From the NCBI GenBank assembly GCA_963971225.1, contig OZ020268.1:35303848-35367847 (forward strand): 64,000 nucleotides of DNA, written 5' to 3'. Numbering within the stretch: the first letter of the stretch is position 1; the number at the start of each line of letters is the position of its first letter. This DNA is from Melieria omissa (taxonomy: Eukaryota > Arthropoda > Insecta > Diptera > Ulidiidae). Below are positions 23,801 to 35,900 of the stretch, one piece after another. The notes below the pieces were generated by a model. That model searched no databases and had not been told where the DNA came from. It worked only from the letters and a program-made list of their open reading frames with translations. The translations under genes and the position numbers were made by a program.

Positions 23801-26800
23801 TAATTTTATGCCATTAATGTTTAAATATGATTTCGGGCATGTGGCCGCCGCGGCTGGCTCGAATAAAGCCAATTCTACAGGTCCAATTTTCAACCAGCTC
23901 CAATTGCTGTGCACGGTGGCGAATCGATTCATTCGGGTCCTCTTCAACATTTTGCTCTACAGCGGCAATTGTTTCTTCGGTGCGCACTGTTCGACGTCCC
24001 TGCGGATGCGTATTATCACATAGAGTAAACGTAGTGCGAAAACGACCCATGGTTAACCGAATTAATTGCTCTGATGGACGATGTCGACCATAAAATGGAC
24101 GGAGCTTGCGGTAAACTTCGCGAACTGAACCATTATTTTCGAAATAAATTTGCACGATTTGCAAGCGTTGTTCTTTTGTCAACCTGTTCATGATGAAATG
24201 GCAAACCAAACTGAACATAAATGACATTAGAGTTGCCAGATTTGACCACAAAATGCCAGTTTTATCTCTATTCGAAAAACAAACCTCTAAAAAAAACACC
24301 CTATACATATGTACATAAACACTGACAAACGTCACCAAATCCAATATCCATTTCCCATACGCACACACCCACATATCCAATGCGTGGCTGCGAATTGTCG
24401 CACTCGAATTTTGGCTGCGTTTCTTCACAGCGCCGAGCGCAATGTGTGACGCATTAATTACATAGTTTTATGTTGTGGGGGAAATACTAATTGACGCTGA
24501 TACGCGGAGCACTTCATAAATGACGGCTGGCCTCAGCACTGAGATATGGCGCACGCCTTTTACTATATATAGAACTTTTGTCTTTGCATGAACTGCAGTT
24601 TCCGTTTGTTGGCTGCAGCGCGCACAGCATAGATTTCCACACAAATACGCACAGAATTTATATAGCAAAATCGCCTATTGCAATGCAACTAATATTCTGA
24701 CAATTGTTATTATTTGCAACATTTTTTGGTACTAAGACAAATGCTGCTGCACTCTCACAGCCATCTAACTTGTAACATGGTTCAAGGTTGTACATATAAA
24801 AAAAATTTTGAATATAGTTTAAATAACAAGTTTATCAAAATAAGCATCTAACCTTTTTGCTTACTTTTAGCGATCTTTTAAAATCCCTGGGCAGCACATC
24901 GAAATTGCTTACCGAATCGATTGGCGAACGTGTTGCGCTCAAGGCTAAAGGCGTCAGAAATAAATTGGATAAAAATCTGAAAACTTCCAGCGAGCTGCTC
25001 AGCAACATTGGCAGCGAGACTTCAAGCCGTTTGAAAAATGTGGGCAAACATTTCAATACCAATTTTACTTTGAATAAAAAGGACAAAGAGAAGAGCAAAG
25101 ACACAGATCGTCCCCAGACGCTGCCACCCGACGATCGAGTATTCCAGAACATTTCGTTTAGTAGCCCGTTGAATCGACAAGCTGAAGGCATGCAAAATCT
25201 TTCCGGTGATGCGCCCGACTGCTCATACGATTTGCCACGCAGTGTAAAATTGTCGCGCAGTGATTTGGACATAACGGCGCCGCCCTCCTACGAGGACGCT
25301 CTCAAATTCCCAACGGAAGCGCCATTTACACGAAACGTGCCCACGAGCAAGTCGCTTATGGTTCCGAAACACTTGGCTGCGGAAGCGGCCAGTGTGGCGC
25401 TGTCCAGGCAGCGCGCCAACGCAAGCCTACAGAATGTTGCCGAGGAGCCGGTGGCCAGTGGTTCGTCGCGCGACTCCATTGATTTGCCCTCGCTGCCCAT
25501 GCCCGCCTTTCCACCACCAGCGCTGCCCAAAGACATTGCCGTCTCGGAGAGTGTGTACGGGCGCATTAACTCGGTGCAGCCTCCCGTTAGACAAAAGAGA
25601 CGCAAGAACTACGAGCAGATACAACTGCGACGCGCGCTGGACAATGCATCGCCGGTGAGTGTCGCTTCGCTGCGACCCAATGTTGACTCGACCGAGTTGC
25701 ATCAGCTGAATGTGGAGGCTGCCCAAGCTGAGCGCGAGGAGTCGTTATTGTTGCGTGAGCAAAATCGCAAAGCGGAGGAGAAAACGCCAAAGCCCGCGCG
25801 GAGCGACTCTTGGGAGTACTACGAAGACAATGTGGACGAAAGCATTTGCTCGTCGCCGGAACCGGTGTATGCAAACGAGGAGGCCACCTACGGCAAACTG
25901 TTTGAAATGGCCACCAGCAACACAGACGTACTGGCGCCGCAGAATGCTCTCGGCAGAGTCAGCGAGGAAAGTGCAGTCGAATTGCGCGAGAGCGAGGGCG
26001 CAGTGGGTGGTTGGGTGCGACCGCCGGTGGAAGTCTTGCGTGAATTCGATCCACTATCACGCAAAACGTTAACCATTTGCCGCACAGACAAGAGTAACCA
26101 ATTGCTGCTGCTGGAGCATCTCTTGGAAGAGGACATCTATGGCAGTGTGGCCATGGACCAGGCAAAATCGGATGACGATGATATAAGCATGTGCACTTCA
26201 GAAGAAGACAATGTGAATACAGTGCAGCAAACGACAAAGGCACTGATTTCGGAGGAGCCGAAACCGCTGACTGTTGTCTTGCCAACGTCAAATAAAAGGG
26301 ATTCAATCGTTGATAAACCTGGCAACAATATTCAAATAGTGCATCAAAATGCACATCTGCTGTCCGACAGCATGGAGAACATGGTAGACGATGATGACGA
26401 TGAAGCGCGTGCGCGTCCTTACCTCAGCCGCCTCAATGAGCGAACAGCCAGCAATGGCCATGTCGACAATGCGCGCAACGGCGAAAATCGCACACATTGG
26501 TTTGTGCAAGACTGCAAAGAGAACGGAGGGCGAGCGAATCCATTCGACAAGCTTCATATCGAAGGCGATTGTCCGCCATCCTATCTGGAAGCTATCGGTG
26601 CGGACGGCAGGCCAACGGCAACTAATGAACAGAAGCCGCGCACCTCACGCTTTAAGAGCTCCATGAATGTATTTTCGAATGTCAAGCAGCGAGTGGGTGC
26701 CTTGACAAGGAAGACCAGCTTTAAACTCAACAAGGGCTCGGAAGTGAAGGTCACGCTACAAATGGTGCCGCGGCCCAGCCTGTCGCCGTTTCTGGTGCGT

Positions 26801-29402
26801 TACGAAGGACCACTAATACGATTCCCGTCAGGTGTGGTCGAGGACATACTGAAGGATATGCAAAGCCGCAAAACCTTTCTGCGTGATCGTCAGTTTCAAA
26901 CTTACCTCGATCTGGATATGAAAACTCCCAAGGAACTCATTCCACTCGAATACATCACCACAGTGCAATGCGTGAGCAACAGCCGGGTCACTGACAATGC
27001 GACGCATTTTTACTGCTTCGAAATAGCGACATCGATGCCGAAGAACCATTCCAACAATCCCTCGGCCAGTGTGCTGCCCATGTCGAATCCGAATCTGGTG
27101 ATGACGAGCAGCTCGTCCGGGAATTGCAAACACCAACGGGTGGCGCATTTGTACGGCGTGAGCAGGGAATCGGAAAGGTGAGAAAAACATTCATAATGAC
27201 CCAATGAATTCGAATATATTCAAATGCAATTGTTGCCTACAGGGGCGTTTGGATGCAGAAAATCATGGAGAGCCTGACCAATGCCATACCGCTGAAGTAC
27301 ATTTGTCACTATTACCGCGCTGGCTGGTGTTATTTGAAGGTGAATCAGTGAATAGTTGTTTGCATCTAGTAAAGTCTAATATGTTGTTTTTTGCAGCATT
27401 CCATAACCTCAGAGTGGAGTGGCACTTGGTTGGTGCTGAAGAAAAGCCAACGACGGCTGGTGTTTGTCAGCGAAGCGGCCGGAAATGTTGAGAAAATGGA
27501 TCTGCGCAAGGCGCGCTGTATTGGTGAGCACAAACCCAACGTCCAAGTACTTGTGAAATGTTTACAAATGTTTTCTGTATTCTTGCAGTGCTGAAGGACA
27601 GCGACGAATCCATTCGAAACCTGCACGTGGAGAGCGGACCCATGCTTATGATCGATTGTCCCCCGTATACGGTCTACATGGTTATGAGTTCACCGCGCGA
27701 GACCAAGATATGGCGCCACATTATTCGCGAGGTAGCGCACAATAATGGGTTTTCGCTAAGCGATCAGCAGCTGACCAAATTCAATGTGCCCGTAATTGTG
27801 GACAAATGCATCAACTTTGTATACATACACGGCTCCATGTCCGAGGGCATTTATCGCAAGTCGGGCTCTGAGAATTCAATTGCCAAGCTTCTGGCCGCCT
27901 TTCGCACAGACGCTTTCAATGTGGAGATTACCAGGAACGAGTACAACGAGCACGATGTGGCCAATGCGCTGAAGCGATTCATGCGCGACCTGCCCGAACG
28001 CTTGATGGGCAAACTGTCGGATAGTTTTATATGCGTGACTGAGCTGACAAAGCTGGCCGACAAGATACAGTCGTACAAAGAGCTGCTGGCGCGGCTGAGT
28101 GTAATTGAGCGCGAGACACTAAAGAAGATTGTGGGCCATCTGACGTTCATAAGCTCGCAGAAGACCAAAAATAAGATGAGCGTGAAGAATCTGACAATGA
28201 TTTGGGGACCAACGCTGTTGCAGAATGGTGTAAGTTGATGTGCACTGGGGAATGAAAATCAATGTAAACATTGTGTAATCTGTGCTTTTTTGTGCTTTTC
28301 CGCTGCATTAGGAGAAAATGGTGTACTCGCAGAAGGAGGCTGACGTGCTGGCAGATTTAATAGTGCTCTACAAAAACTTGTTCCCATTGTCGCAAGAAGA
28401 AATGGCAAGTCTATTGTTTTGTAAACGATATTGTTTTTGCTTACAACCAAAATGCGCTTTTTCATTTCAACAGAAAAAGGAACAAGAGATGCTGATGTGC
28501 CTACAAAAATACTACGCTTCAGCGGAAACACTCACGGATTCGGTTAAAAAGTCTGGTGATTTGAAGATGTGGATAATATTGAACCCCAGGCCAGAAAACC
28601 CCGAAGAGGTAACGTCGCCCGAAATTGCATAATCCCATCATGTAAAAGTGTAATCATGAATTATTCCATTACAGGAAAAGACTCAAGTCAATGTAACAAT
28701 ATCGCCCACCAAAACTGCCTATGAAATTTGCAATGAACTGGCACCGAAAATGCAAATGGCAACACATCAACTTTCCCTACACGAGGTCATACTGAACGAC
28801 AGCTTAGAGCGGCCGCTGCACCACGACACCAAAGTGTTTGATGTGGTGCTGAATTGGTCATATTGGCCGGAGGACGATCGCAAGCACAACTATTTGGTGG
28901 TGAAGCCAATTGATGTGTTGCGCGAAGTGCAGCGCGCAGTCAAGAATCTGGCAACGGTGACACCCAGCAAAGAGCTGAAATTTGCGGACAACCGCACCAA
29001 ATCCTTCAAGCCCTTACTGTGCGAATTGCGCGATGGCAAAATTGTGATCTCCAAAAAGGACAAAAACGACAAAACTACCATAGTGCGCGAGATCTTTCTG
29101 CACAGCACAACGGCGTACTTGGGCATTGAGAAAAAACGCGACTTTCCCTGGAGCTGGGCCATGACCTTTGTGGAACGCACACAAACGCAGATTTTGAGGT
29201 GAATGCGAGGTTTTTTTTAATCTCATTTCAATTTGAATTTAATTGAATTTTTCTAATTCGTTGCAGATCGCGCGATGCGCCCTACATTGGGCATGTATTG
29301 GCTGGCAGCGAGTGGATGGACCGAACCATTTGGTTCTCAAGCGTTTGGTGTTGCCTCTACGGCGATAGCATATTACCGCCGGCGGAAATTATTATGAAAT
29401 AA
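20884..29402 (+). CDS. RhoGAP15B: RhoGAP15B-like multidomain Rho GTPase-activating protein (ARAP family)
   Basis: Nine coding exons, 20884-21821, 24871-27177, 27243-27339, 27397-27523, 27589-28229, 28312-28404, 28474-28608, 28675-29198 and 29267-29402, sum to 4,998 nt in frame, or 1,665 residues. Residues 1 to about 930 are low-complexity, with proline motifs (PAPRR, PAPRPRKP, ELPPK) and two PPSY boxes (about 450 and 881) able to bind SH3/WW domains. Two PH-like domains follow (about 938-1080 and 1080-1200). The RhoGAP domain (about 1220-1400) has the arginine finger in GIYRKSG (Arg about 1246) and the KNLTMIWGPTLL helix. A Ras-association domain (about 1425-1525) and a C-terminal PH domain complete the ARAP order, without an ArfGAP. 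The protein should inactivate Rho-family GTPases at phosphoinositide-rich membranes. Coding intron 1 (3,049 bp) contains two transposons. Confidence 0.92.
22377..23438 (+). mobile_element. 5'-truncated LINE with RNase H domain and (CCTAA)n tail
   Basis: The copy is flanked by an 8-bp target duplication TAGCTGAC (22369-22376 and 23439-23446) and ends in CCTAACCTAACCTAACC. It keeps the 3' part of ORF2. The RNase H domain has FTDGSK, EVHAATRAAQLA, FDSQAAIKA and WVPGHKG. A Cys-His cluster typical of the LINE C-terminus (CTRCS...LEHLLCHCPAL) follows. The frame is continuous from about 22400 to 23399 except for one in-frame TAG at 22851, just before the last RNase H Asp block. RNase H-bearing non-LTR clades are I, R1, LOA and some Jockey relatives; the exact clade cannot be fixed from this part. 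It lies in the sense orientation in RhoGAP15B coding intron 1. Confidence 0.9.
23711..24301 (-). mobile_element. Deleted mariner-like element with perfect ends
   Basis: A 591-bp element sits between TA dinucleotides with matching ends GGGTGTTTTTTTTAGAGG. The minus strand keeps the transposase N-terminus (from 24191, MNRLTKEQRLQIVQIYFENN, a homeodomain-like DNA-binding region) through RHRAQQLEL. It then jumps to the last ~30 residues ending RRSRGGHMPEIIFKH-like sequence. About 650-700 bp with all catalytic residues are missing. Near-perfect termini suggest it was recently mobilised in trans. Confidence 0.88.
28405..28473 (+). other. Probable GC-AG intron in RhoGAP15B, 69 nt, stop-free
   Basis: The intron reads GCAAGT...TTTCAACAG. 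It is 69 nt long and open in the coding frame, so reading through it would insert 23 Cys/Phe-rich residues (ASLLFCKRYCFC...) at the end of the RhoGAP domain. The composition is intron-like and a C-terminal helix would be interrupted, so splicing from a GC donor is the favoured interpretation. Retention would still give an in-frame protein. Confidence 0.65.
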
Positions 29403-29997
29403 ATTAATTCTACGATTTCTTTCGAGCACATCTGTGCATCAGAAAACATTTGCATTTTTAAGCACACAGCACAAGAAGCAGACACACATGCATTGCCATT
29501 GAATCAGTTCGTCATAAATTTGTATGTGTGTATGCACAAACATTCTATTGTATCTACAACAAGCATTTCATATTGTAAAAATAGTTTAAGTTTTAGTGGC
29601 TAGAACTTGCCGCATTGCATATTATCAAAATTTTATTTACATTTAGTGTTTCCATTGTCTGTGGAATAGTCATAAGCATTTCAATTTATAAAAATCGATC
29701 AACTCTTCATGTACGTAAAGTTGTGTATGCAAGCAGATTTGTATGAAATAATACAAAATTACAGAAAGTTTGTATTTTATAAAAAACTGTATTTGCTCCA
29801 TACAATAAATAAGATGTTTTTACAATCGCTAAATTATTGCATTTTATTCAAAAACGTATTTTAAAACTTACGTTAATATTGTAATGTAAAAGTTGAATTG
29901 AATTTAAGTACGGACTCGCGCTACACAAGAGAAACCACCATAAAATCATCATTAAAATTACTCTTACGCATAAAATACTAAAGGTAGAAATTCTTTG
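29403..29997. other. Convergent 3' UTR region, RhoGAP15B and sarcospan-like gene
   Basis: About 600 bp lie between opposing stop codons at 29402 (plus) and 29998 (minus). AATAAA-type signals occur at about 29803 for the plus strand. TTTATT occurs at about 29841-29846, which serves the minus strand. No further gene fits. Confidence 0.5.
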
Positions 29998-32900
29998 TTA
30001 GAAGGTACTCGTGTGGACGGATGTGTAGAAACGTTTTGAGCTGTGTCGGAAACAGGAGAGCAATACAATGTAAATCAGCGATACCAGCAGCCCCAGCGAG
30101 TTGAGCGCAATCGATATTCCAAGTATACAGGTCCAGGCACCATTAACTTCATTGCAGCTCAAGTCACTGTATGATGAAAGAATTGAATGAATTTATGATT
30201 TACATTACTGATTGAACACACCCACCGATACTCCACTTTATAGCTAAGGTCTTCGAAATTCTCGGGCACTATCTCCTCGTCTAAAAGGCCATTGGCCAGA
30301 TCGGCTGTGTCATTGGCTGGCGGCACATCGACGGCATTGAAGGTGCAAGTGCAGGAGCCATGCTCCAGCAAAATGTTGGTGGACACGCATTCGGTATCGC
30401 TAGCAGTGAGACGTGCATAGTGTATGGCGGCGCAAATGAGCGCCACGCAGCAGAGCAGCACCGTCAGCAGTGCGAGTAGATACGAATCGGCACGCAGGAA
30501 TAGGAAGCAGTTCTCGCGCACTTTGTGACGTTTAATACGCTGATAGCGTACAAGCACAAGTCCAAGAATACCGGTGAGTAGTAGCTGAAAGAAGGAAGGT
30601 TGGAAGGTTATTGGTGCAAGATTTCAGCTGACTTCGGCATTTACTTACGGCCAATCCACTCCAATATGGATTGTCCTGTACGGCAGTGTTGGGCGCCAGA
30701 AAGAATATCCATATGGACAAGAATGATATCAAGATGCCAACAATTATCTCCAGTATGAGCAGCCAGCGGGCAAGATTTGGATATTTGAAATTCATTGGAT
30801 TGGGATGCTGCGTACCTGTATCGATTAGAAGAAACACATTTGTAACAACGCTGTCTATGTTGCCTGCAGACATTTCTTAATCACCTAAAATAACTGTGGG
30901 CATGGCAAACTTAGTTTACTTCTTACTAACCACTTAGGGTCACTTGCCAGGAGTGACTACGTTCTGGCCGCTGTGTGTGTGAGCGTAGTGTGGATTTTAG
31001 GCTTCGCTGTGCAGTTGTCTGTCATTAAGTTGTTACTTTAATGCTCTTTACATACAGACATGTGCAAAACAATTAAAACGTATTGCATTCTGTCAGATGT
31101 GTTTAATGCGCTTTTAATTGACATTCACGTGCGAGGCATTTTCAAATGTTGTAGATAGTTTACGTCACTTACACTGAGTTAGCAATTCAGCGCTCTGGCA
31201 GCGAGTGTCTGAACCATAAGCACTAATTTCTTACTGTTATGCACAACAAATTGGCGAAGCTGACTTTGGTTTTAAGATAATTGCAAGGGATTAAGATGAT
31301 CGACTTTTCTAAGTGCAGCGTTGTTAGTTATTGTGCAGCACGTGTAAAGCATTTCCCAATGAGATACATACATATGTACGTGTATTTGCAAATGTGTTTA
31401 GTAGTGAATTTGGTAGCACGTCTAAGCTGGCTGCACTTACCTTGATAGTTTTTGTTATTTACAACTAGCATGCGACTGTGCCTTAAACTATTTCTAGTCG
31501 GCGTGTGACGTCCGGCGATTTTACTACCTTTTATATTCTGCGGCACTGTGGTGGACATGTAGACGGCCTGCAATTGGAAAGCGAAAGCACAATTGAGCAA
31601 TACGAAGTGTTGTGGATAATCTATAATTTTACTGAGTAGAAAAATCTAGTCGGTTAAATGGATAATTAAATGGCATACAGGCAATTTATATCTATGACTA
31701 AACAAAATTGTAGTCAACAATATGAAATAAATACTTAATACATTTTTAATAACTTTTAATAATAATAAAAGTATGATTTCAAGTAAGGAATAATTGAACA
31801 AATAAAAATTGCAGGTAATTTGAAAAGAATCATTTGAAAAATTGTGGGATGAGAGGATGTACTATACATTAGTATCTTTGCAATTACATATGAGATGCAT
31901 TAGATCAAATCCAATAACTTAACTTTCTGCTGTCAAAGAGCGCCTACAGACTACCAATAGCAAAGCTTAAGAAAGAGAATTCATACAATTTATTTATTTG
32001 AATTTTGCTCATTTTCGTCAGGTTCGTCACTTAAGTCTTCGAAACTTTACATGCTAATTTGGTCCCAAATCCTTCTAAATATCGCTTTACTGTCTTCGGA
32101 AAGTTTGTAGATATTTTAACGACCAACTAATTTGCTTAAGACACCAATCCAAAAACATACATTCAAACTGTGTTTTCGACAAAAATGTCCCAAAAATCCC
32201 ACTTTTTCGTCGATTTATTGAAATTTTCCGTCTTTGAATGCCAAACTGTAAGGAAATTCTTTTCAATATGTAAAAAAAAAAAACAAGACTATCCCACGAT
32301 TCAATAAAAAAAGAAAAATTGAAAGATATTTTCGACTACCACAGTATAATTGTTATTTTGAGATTTTTGTTTTTTACATTGCTTCATAAATTCTATGTAT
32401 GATTTTTTTCAATTTACTTAACCGATAACTGTTACTTTGAAAATTTTTTTTTACGTTGCTTTATAACTTTTTTTATGATATTTTTCATTTACGTTTCATT
32501 ATTTTGAAACATACATTTTTGTACGTTGAATTACCACGTTTTGACTATGAATTGATTTTCAATTGTTTGAAATTGATAAACGCAAATTAACTGCAGAAAC
32601 CTTTTTAGTTGGGCAAACTGCTTATTTTTGGTTTCACACTTTTATGCATGAAATCTTTTTGAACATTAATACTGAGTAAATGATATTACAAATGATTACA
32701 TCAATGTTATTTTATTTGATTATTGTTGCTTATATTAAATGATTGTGGGTAGTTACATATATATATATTCATTTATTTACTTATTTATTTAACACCTTTT
32801 TCATAACTTTTAATTTAAATATTGCTTTAGGCGTATTTTCACATTCATTGCCGGCAATTTATCATTGACACAGCTCAAACTGCAGTCTTTTGCGTGCCTG

Positions 32901-35900
32901 GTTATAGCAACAAAAAGCCCCCTGTCTTCTCATATACTGCGTGCATCTCAATAATTTCATTGGTTCACAGTCCACATTCTTCTTCAAAACCATAATTTTC
33001 ATTGGATCAAATCCAATAGTCTTCTTCAGTACCGTCTTTTGCGGTAATACATGCAGTCTGCTGACTTGACTACCAATCGCGACGGCTTCAAGAGACGTTG
33101 TTGGCGTTACACATGGGCTCGCGATCTGTTGCGTCTTGCAAACACGCCTCATTGTCATCCCAACACTAGTCATAGCTCCACCAAAAAACGAATTGCTAAC
33201 AGAGCAACAATGTCCACTGGTTTAATGTGAAAGACGGCCAAAATTTCCATGTTTCTTTGGTAATTCGTAGCCACGAAAATATTTTCTCTGAACTAAGCTC
33301 TTCCTAAGCATTCACAACTACTAATGTGCTACGCGGTAGCGGAGCAATAATTTATACAGTTATTTTGTTTATGGTCTGTCTAGGCGTAGTTGAGCAGTTA
33401 GCATTCTAAGAGTTGTTTATTACTTTTCAAAGATATTGAAATTTTTTTCAAGACAACAGAACATGTTTGGACAAGGACGTTTTAAAAGGTTGTTTAAATT
33501 GTTGCTTGGGTGCAGTTTTGTGTATACTGCCCTTAGTTTTTCATAAAATTTTTTTTAATGTAACTTATAGTAAAGAAACTTAAGGATTTCATATTATTTA
33601 AGTGGACAGGAACTTTTATACCTGCTTTTTGGAACTTTAATACGTTTTTTTTTTGGATATCATATTCATGTACGTACACAGGAACAAATTAAGGGGGCAA
33701 GACATATTTAAAATATAGAATTTAAATATAATTCTAAATTCTTAAGAATTCTGTATATATATAAAATATTCGAATTTCAGGGGGGCCAAATGCCATCCCG
33801 CCCCTACGTGGGCACGTCTATGACCATAATAATTATGTTGCAGGTATCTTGAGCAGCAAATGGCATGGAAGAGGTCGTTCATATTAACATTGGACAGGAT
33901 AGCCGGTCTATAGTGAACTTCTCTAAGACTGATAAGGGAGGGAGAGGACCTACAGTTTAACGCCGAATCCGAACGGCGGCGTTTTTGGCAATTTTCCTTT
34001 CACACTTGGAGGTTTTGCCATTGCCTACCAAGAGCGCACTTGTGCGATTCTTGTAATTCTCATCAGCTTCGTGTGGATAGCGATAGAAGTAGACGAGCGT
34101 TTTTACCAGCTTAAGTAGGAATCGAACCTAGGGCCTCGGTATGAAAAGCCAGCGCGCTACCCACTGGACTATCGAGTCCGGCCGATGTGTCGTATCACTA
34201 GTAAAATTTCATTGGCGTTGAATTAGGGTTTTGTCATTGTTTTTTTGAACCAAGTTTGCTGATAAGATTGAAATTCGAACCTTTACTATGAACTTTTTAC
34301 TAAGACGCGTCCATCGATTAAAAGAATGGGAAAGGCATTGGACGAAGGGGCATGCCACCCCTCACACAATCGAAAACTATAATTTTGAAAACATTGGAAT
34401 TATAAGTCAGCGTTAAAATTTCGTAAAGCGCCGTCCCGTGGATCTATTCGACTGGTAAAAAAATTTATTTCACTAACGAATGACAGATTGTAAAATTTTT
34501 ACTATAATTCTAAACTATTTAAAAGTATATCTTATTCTCACAACTTTAAGAACATAAATTAATCTATCAATAAATGAATTTCTAAATTGTTTTTAGCAAA
34601 CTGTTCGTTAGTAAACAAGGTGTTTAATACAGAGTGGTCCATCTAGCGTTTGGAATTTTAACTACGCTTTATTTTAAGGATGGCAGTCCAAATGCCATTC
34701 AATTTGTCTTCGTAATTTAGCGAAAAGTTTGACATTTACGAAATGGGACACTATATGCTTCAACAAAATTCTGAAATATTGAGAACTTACTTCCAAAGTG
34801 GAGAGTTTCAACCCAAACTATAAGAAATTAAAAAAAAAATTCAAAAAAGAGATTGGCCTTCAACTCAATTTGTGGATCAATTTGTGAAGCGAGCTCTTGA
34901 AACTGGATCGTTAATGGACCAAACAACCCGTTCCCGTTCTCGTACAGTGCGCACAGCCGAAAACATTGCTTTTCTAGCTGAAAATATGCGTGAACATCCA
35001 TCAACGTCAGATCGCCATCGCTCTCAGGAATTGAACATTTCCCGCACTTCTTTGATGAGAATTTTGCATAAAGTTCTCGGTATGAAGGCTTACAAAATTC
35101 AATTGGTCCAAGAACTGAAGGCTCATGACCATCCGGCACGTAACAATCGAACTTTTGGGCACCGTTTTCGAAAATCGAATAATCAGCCGAAATTCTGAAG
35201 TCAATTGGCCGCCTCGGAGCTGCGATTTAAGTGCGATGGACTTTTTTTCTGTGGGGAGCTGTAAAGGACAAGTATTACGCTAATCATCCAGAGACGATTG
35301 AAGCTTTGAAACATGAAATCGAAGTTGCCATTCAGAAAATTCCAGCCGGAATAATCGACCTTATGGTGTACTGTAAGGCCAGTCTTGGCAGTCATACGAA
35401 CGATATCGTTTTTCATTCTTAAATAACAAAGTCCAAGCTTTGTAATAAAACAGGAATTTTCAAAAAATATTCATTAGTTTTTTTTATAACCGATTCAAAT
35501 TCCAAATCTTAAGTGGTCCACAAATTTGTTAAAAAGTAAGTAAACTAAAGTATTTGAAGTTCTGTTTCTGAAGTGCAGATGTGACAGAAAAAAAATGAAA
35601 TTTTTGTTTCGATTTACAAACATTTGAGATCATAACTTTGGTCCATATTTTTGCTCAGAAGTGGTTTTATGTATTAAAATGTGTAACTGTAATTGTGTGC
35701 CAGTATTTCAATTTACCTAATTACATGAATTAGTTGAAGAAATTCAATAATTTAGCACACACTGTCATATATTCTTAATGGTCATTGATGTTTATAATGT
35801 AAACAAAAGTAATTGAAGTAAGTTCTGTTTTTGAAGTGCAGTTGTGACAGGGAAAAAATAAAAATTGTGTTTCGATTCACAAATATTTGAGTTCATAACT

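Noticed and set aside
33351..33356. TATAAA as the promoter of the sarcospan-like exon 3 or 4
   Set aside because: It lies almost 2 kb from exon 3 with stops between, and fits the candidate small gene much better.
34095..34185. A functional tRNA gene on the minus strand
   Set aside because: A and B boxes are present but stems do not close into a full cloverleaf, and the same sequence continues into a SINE body found elsewhere in the window.
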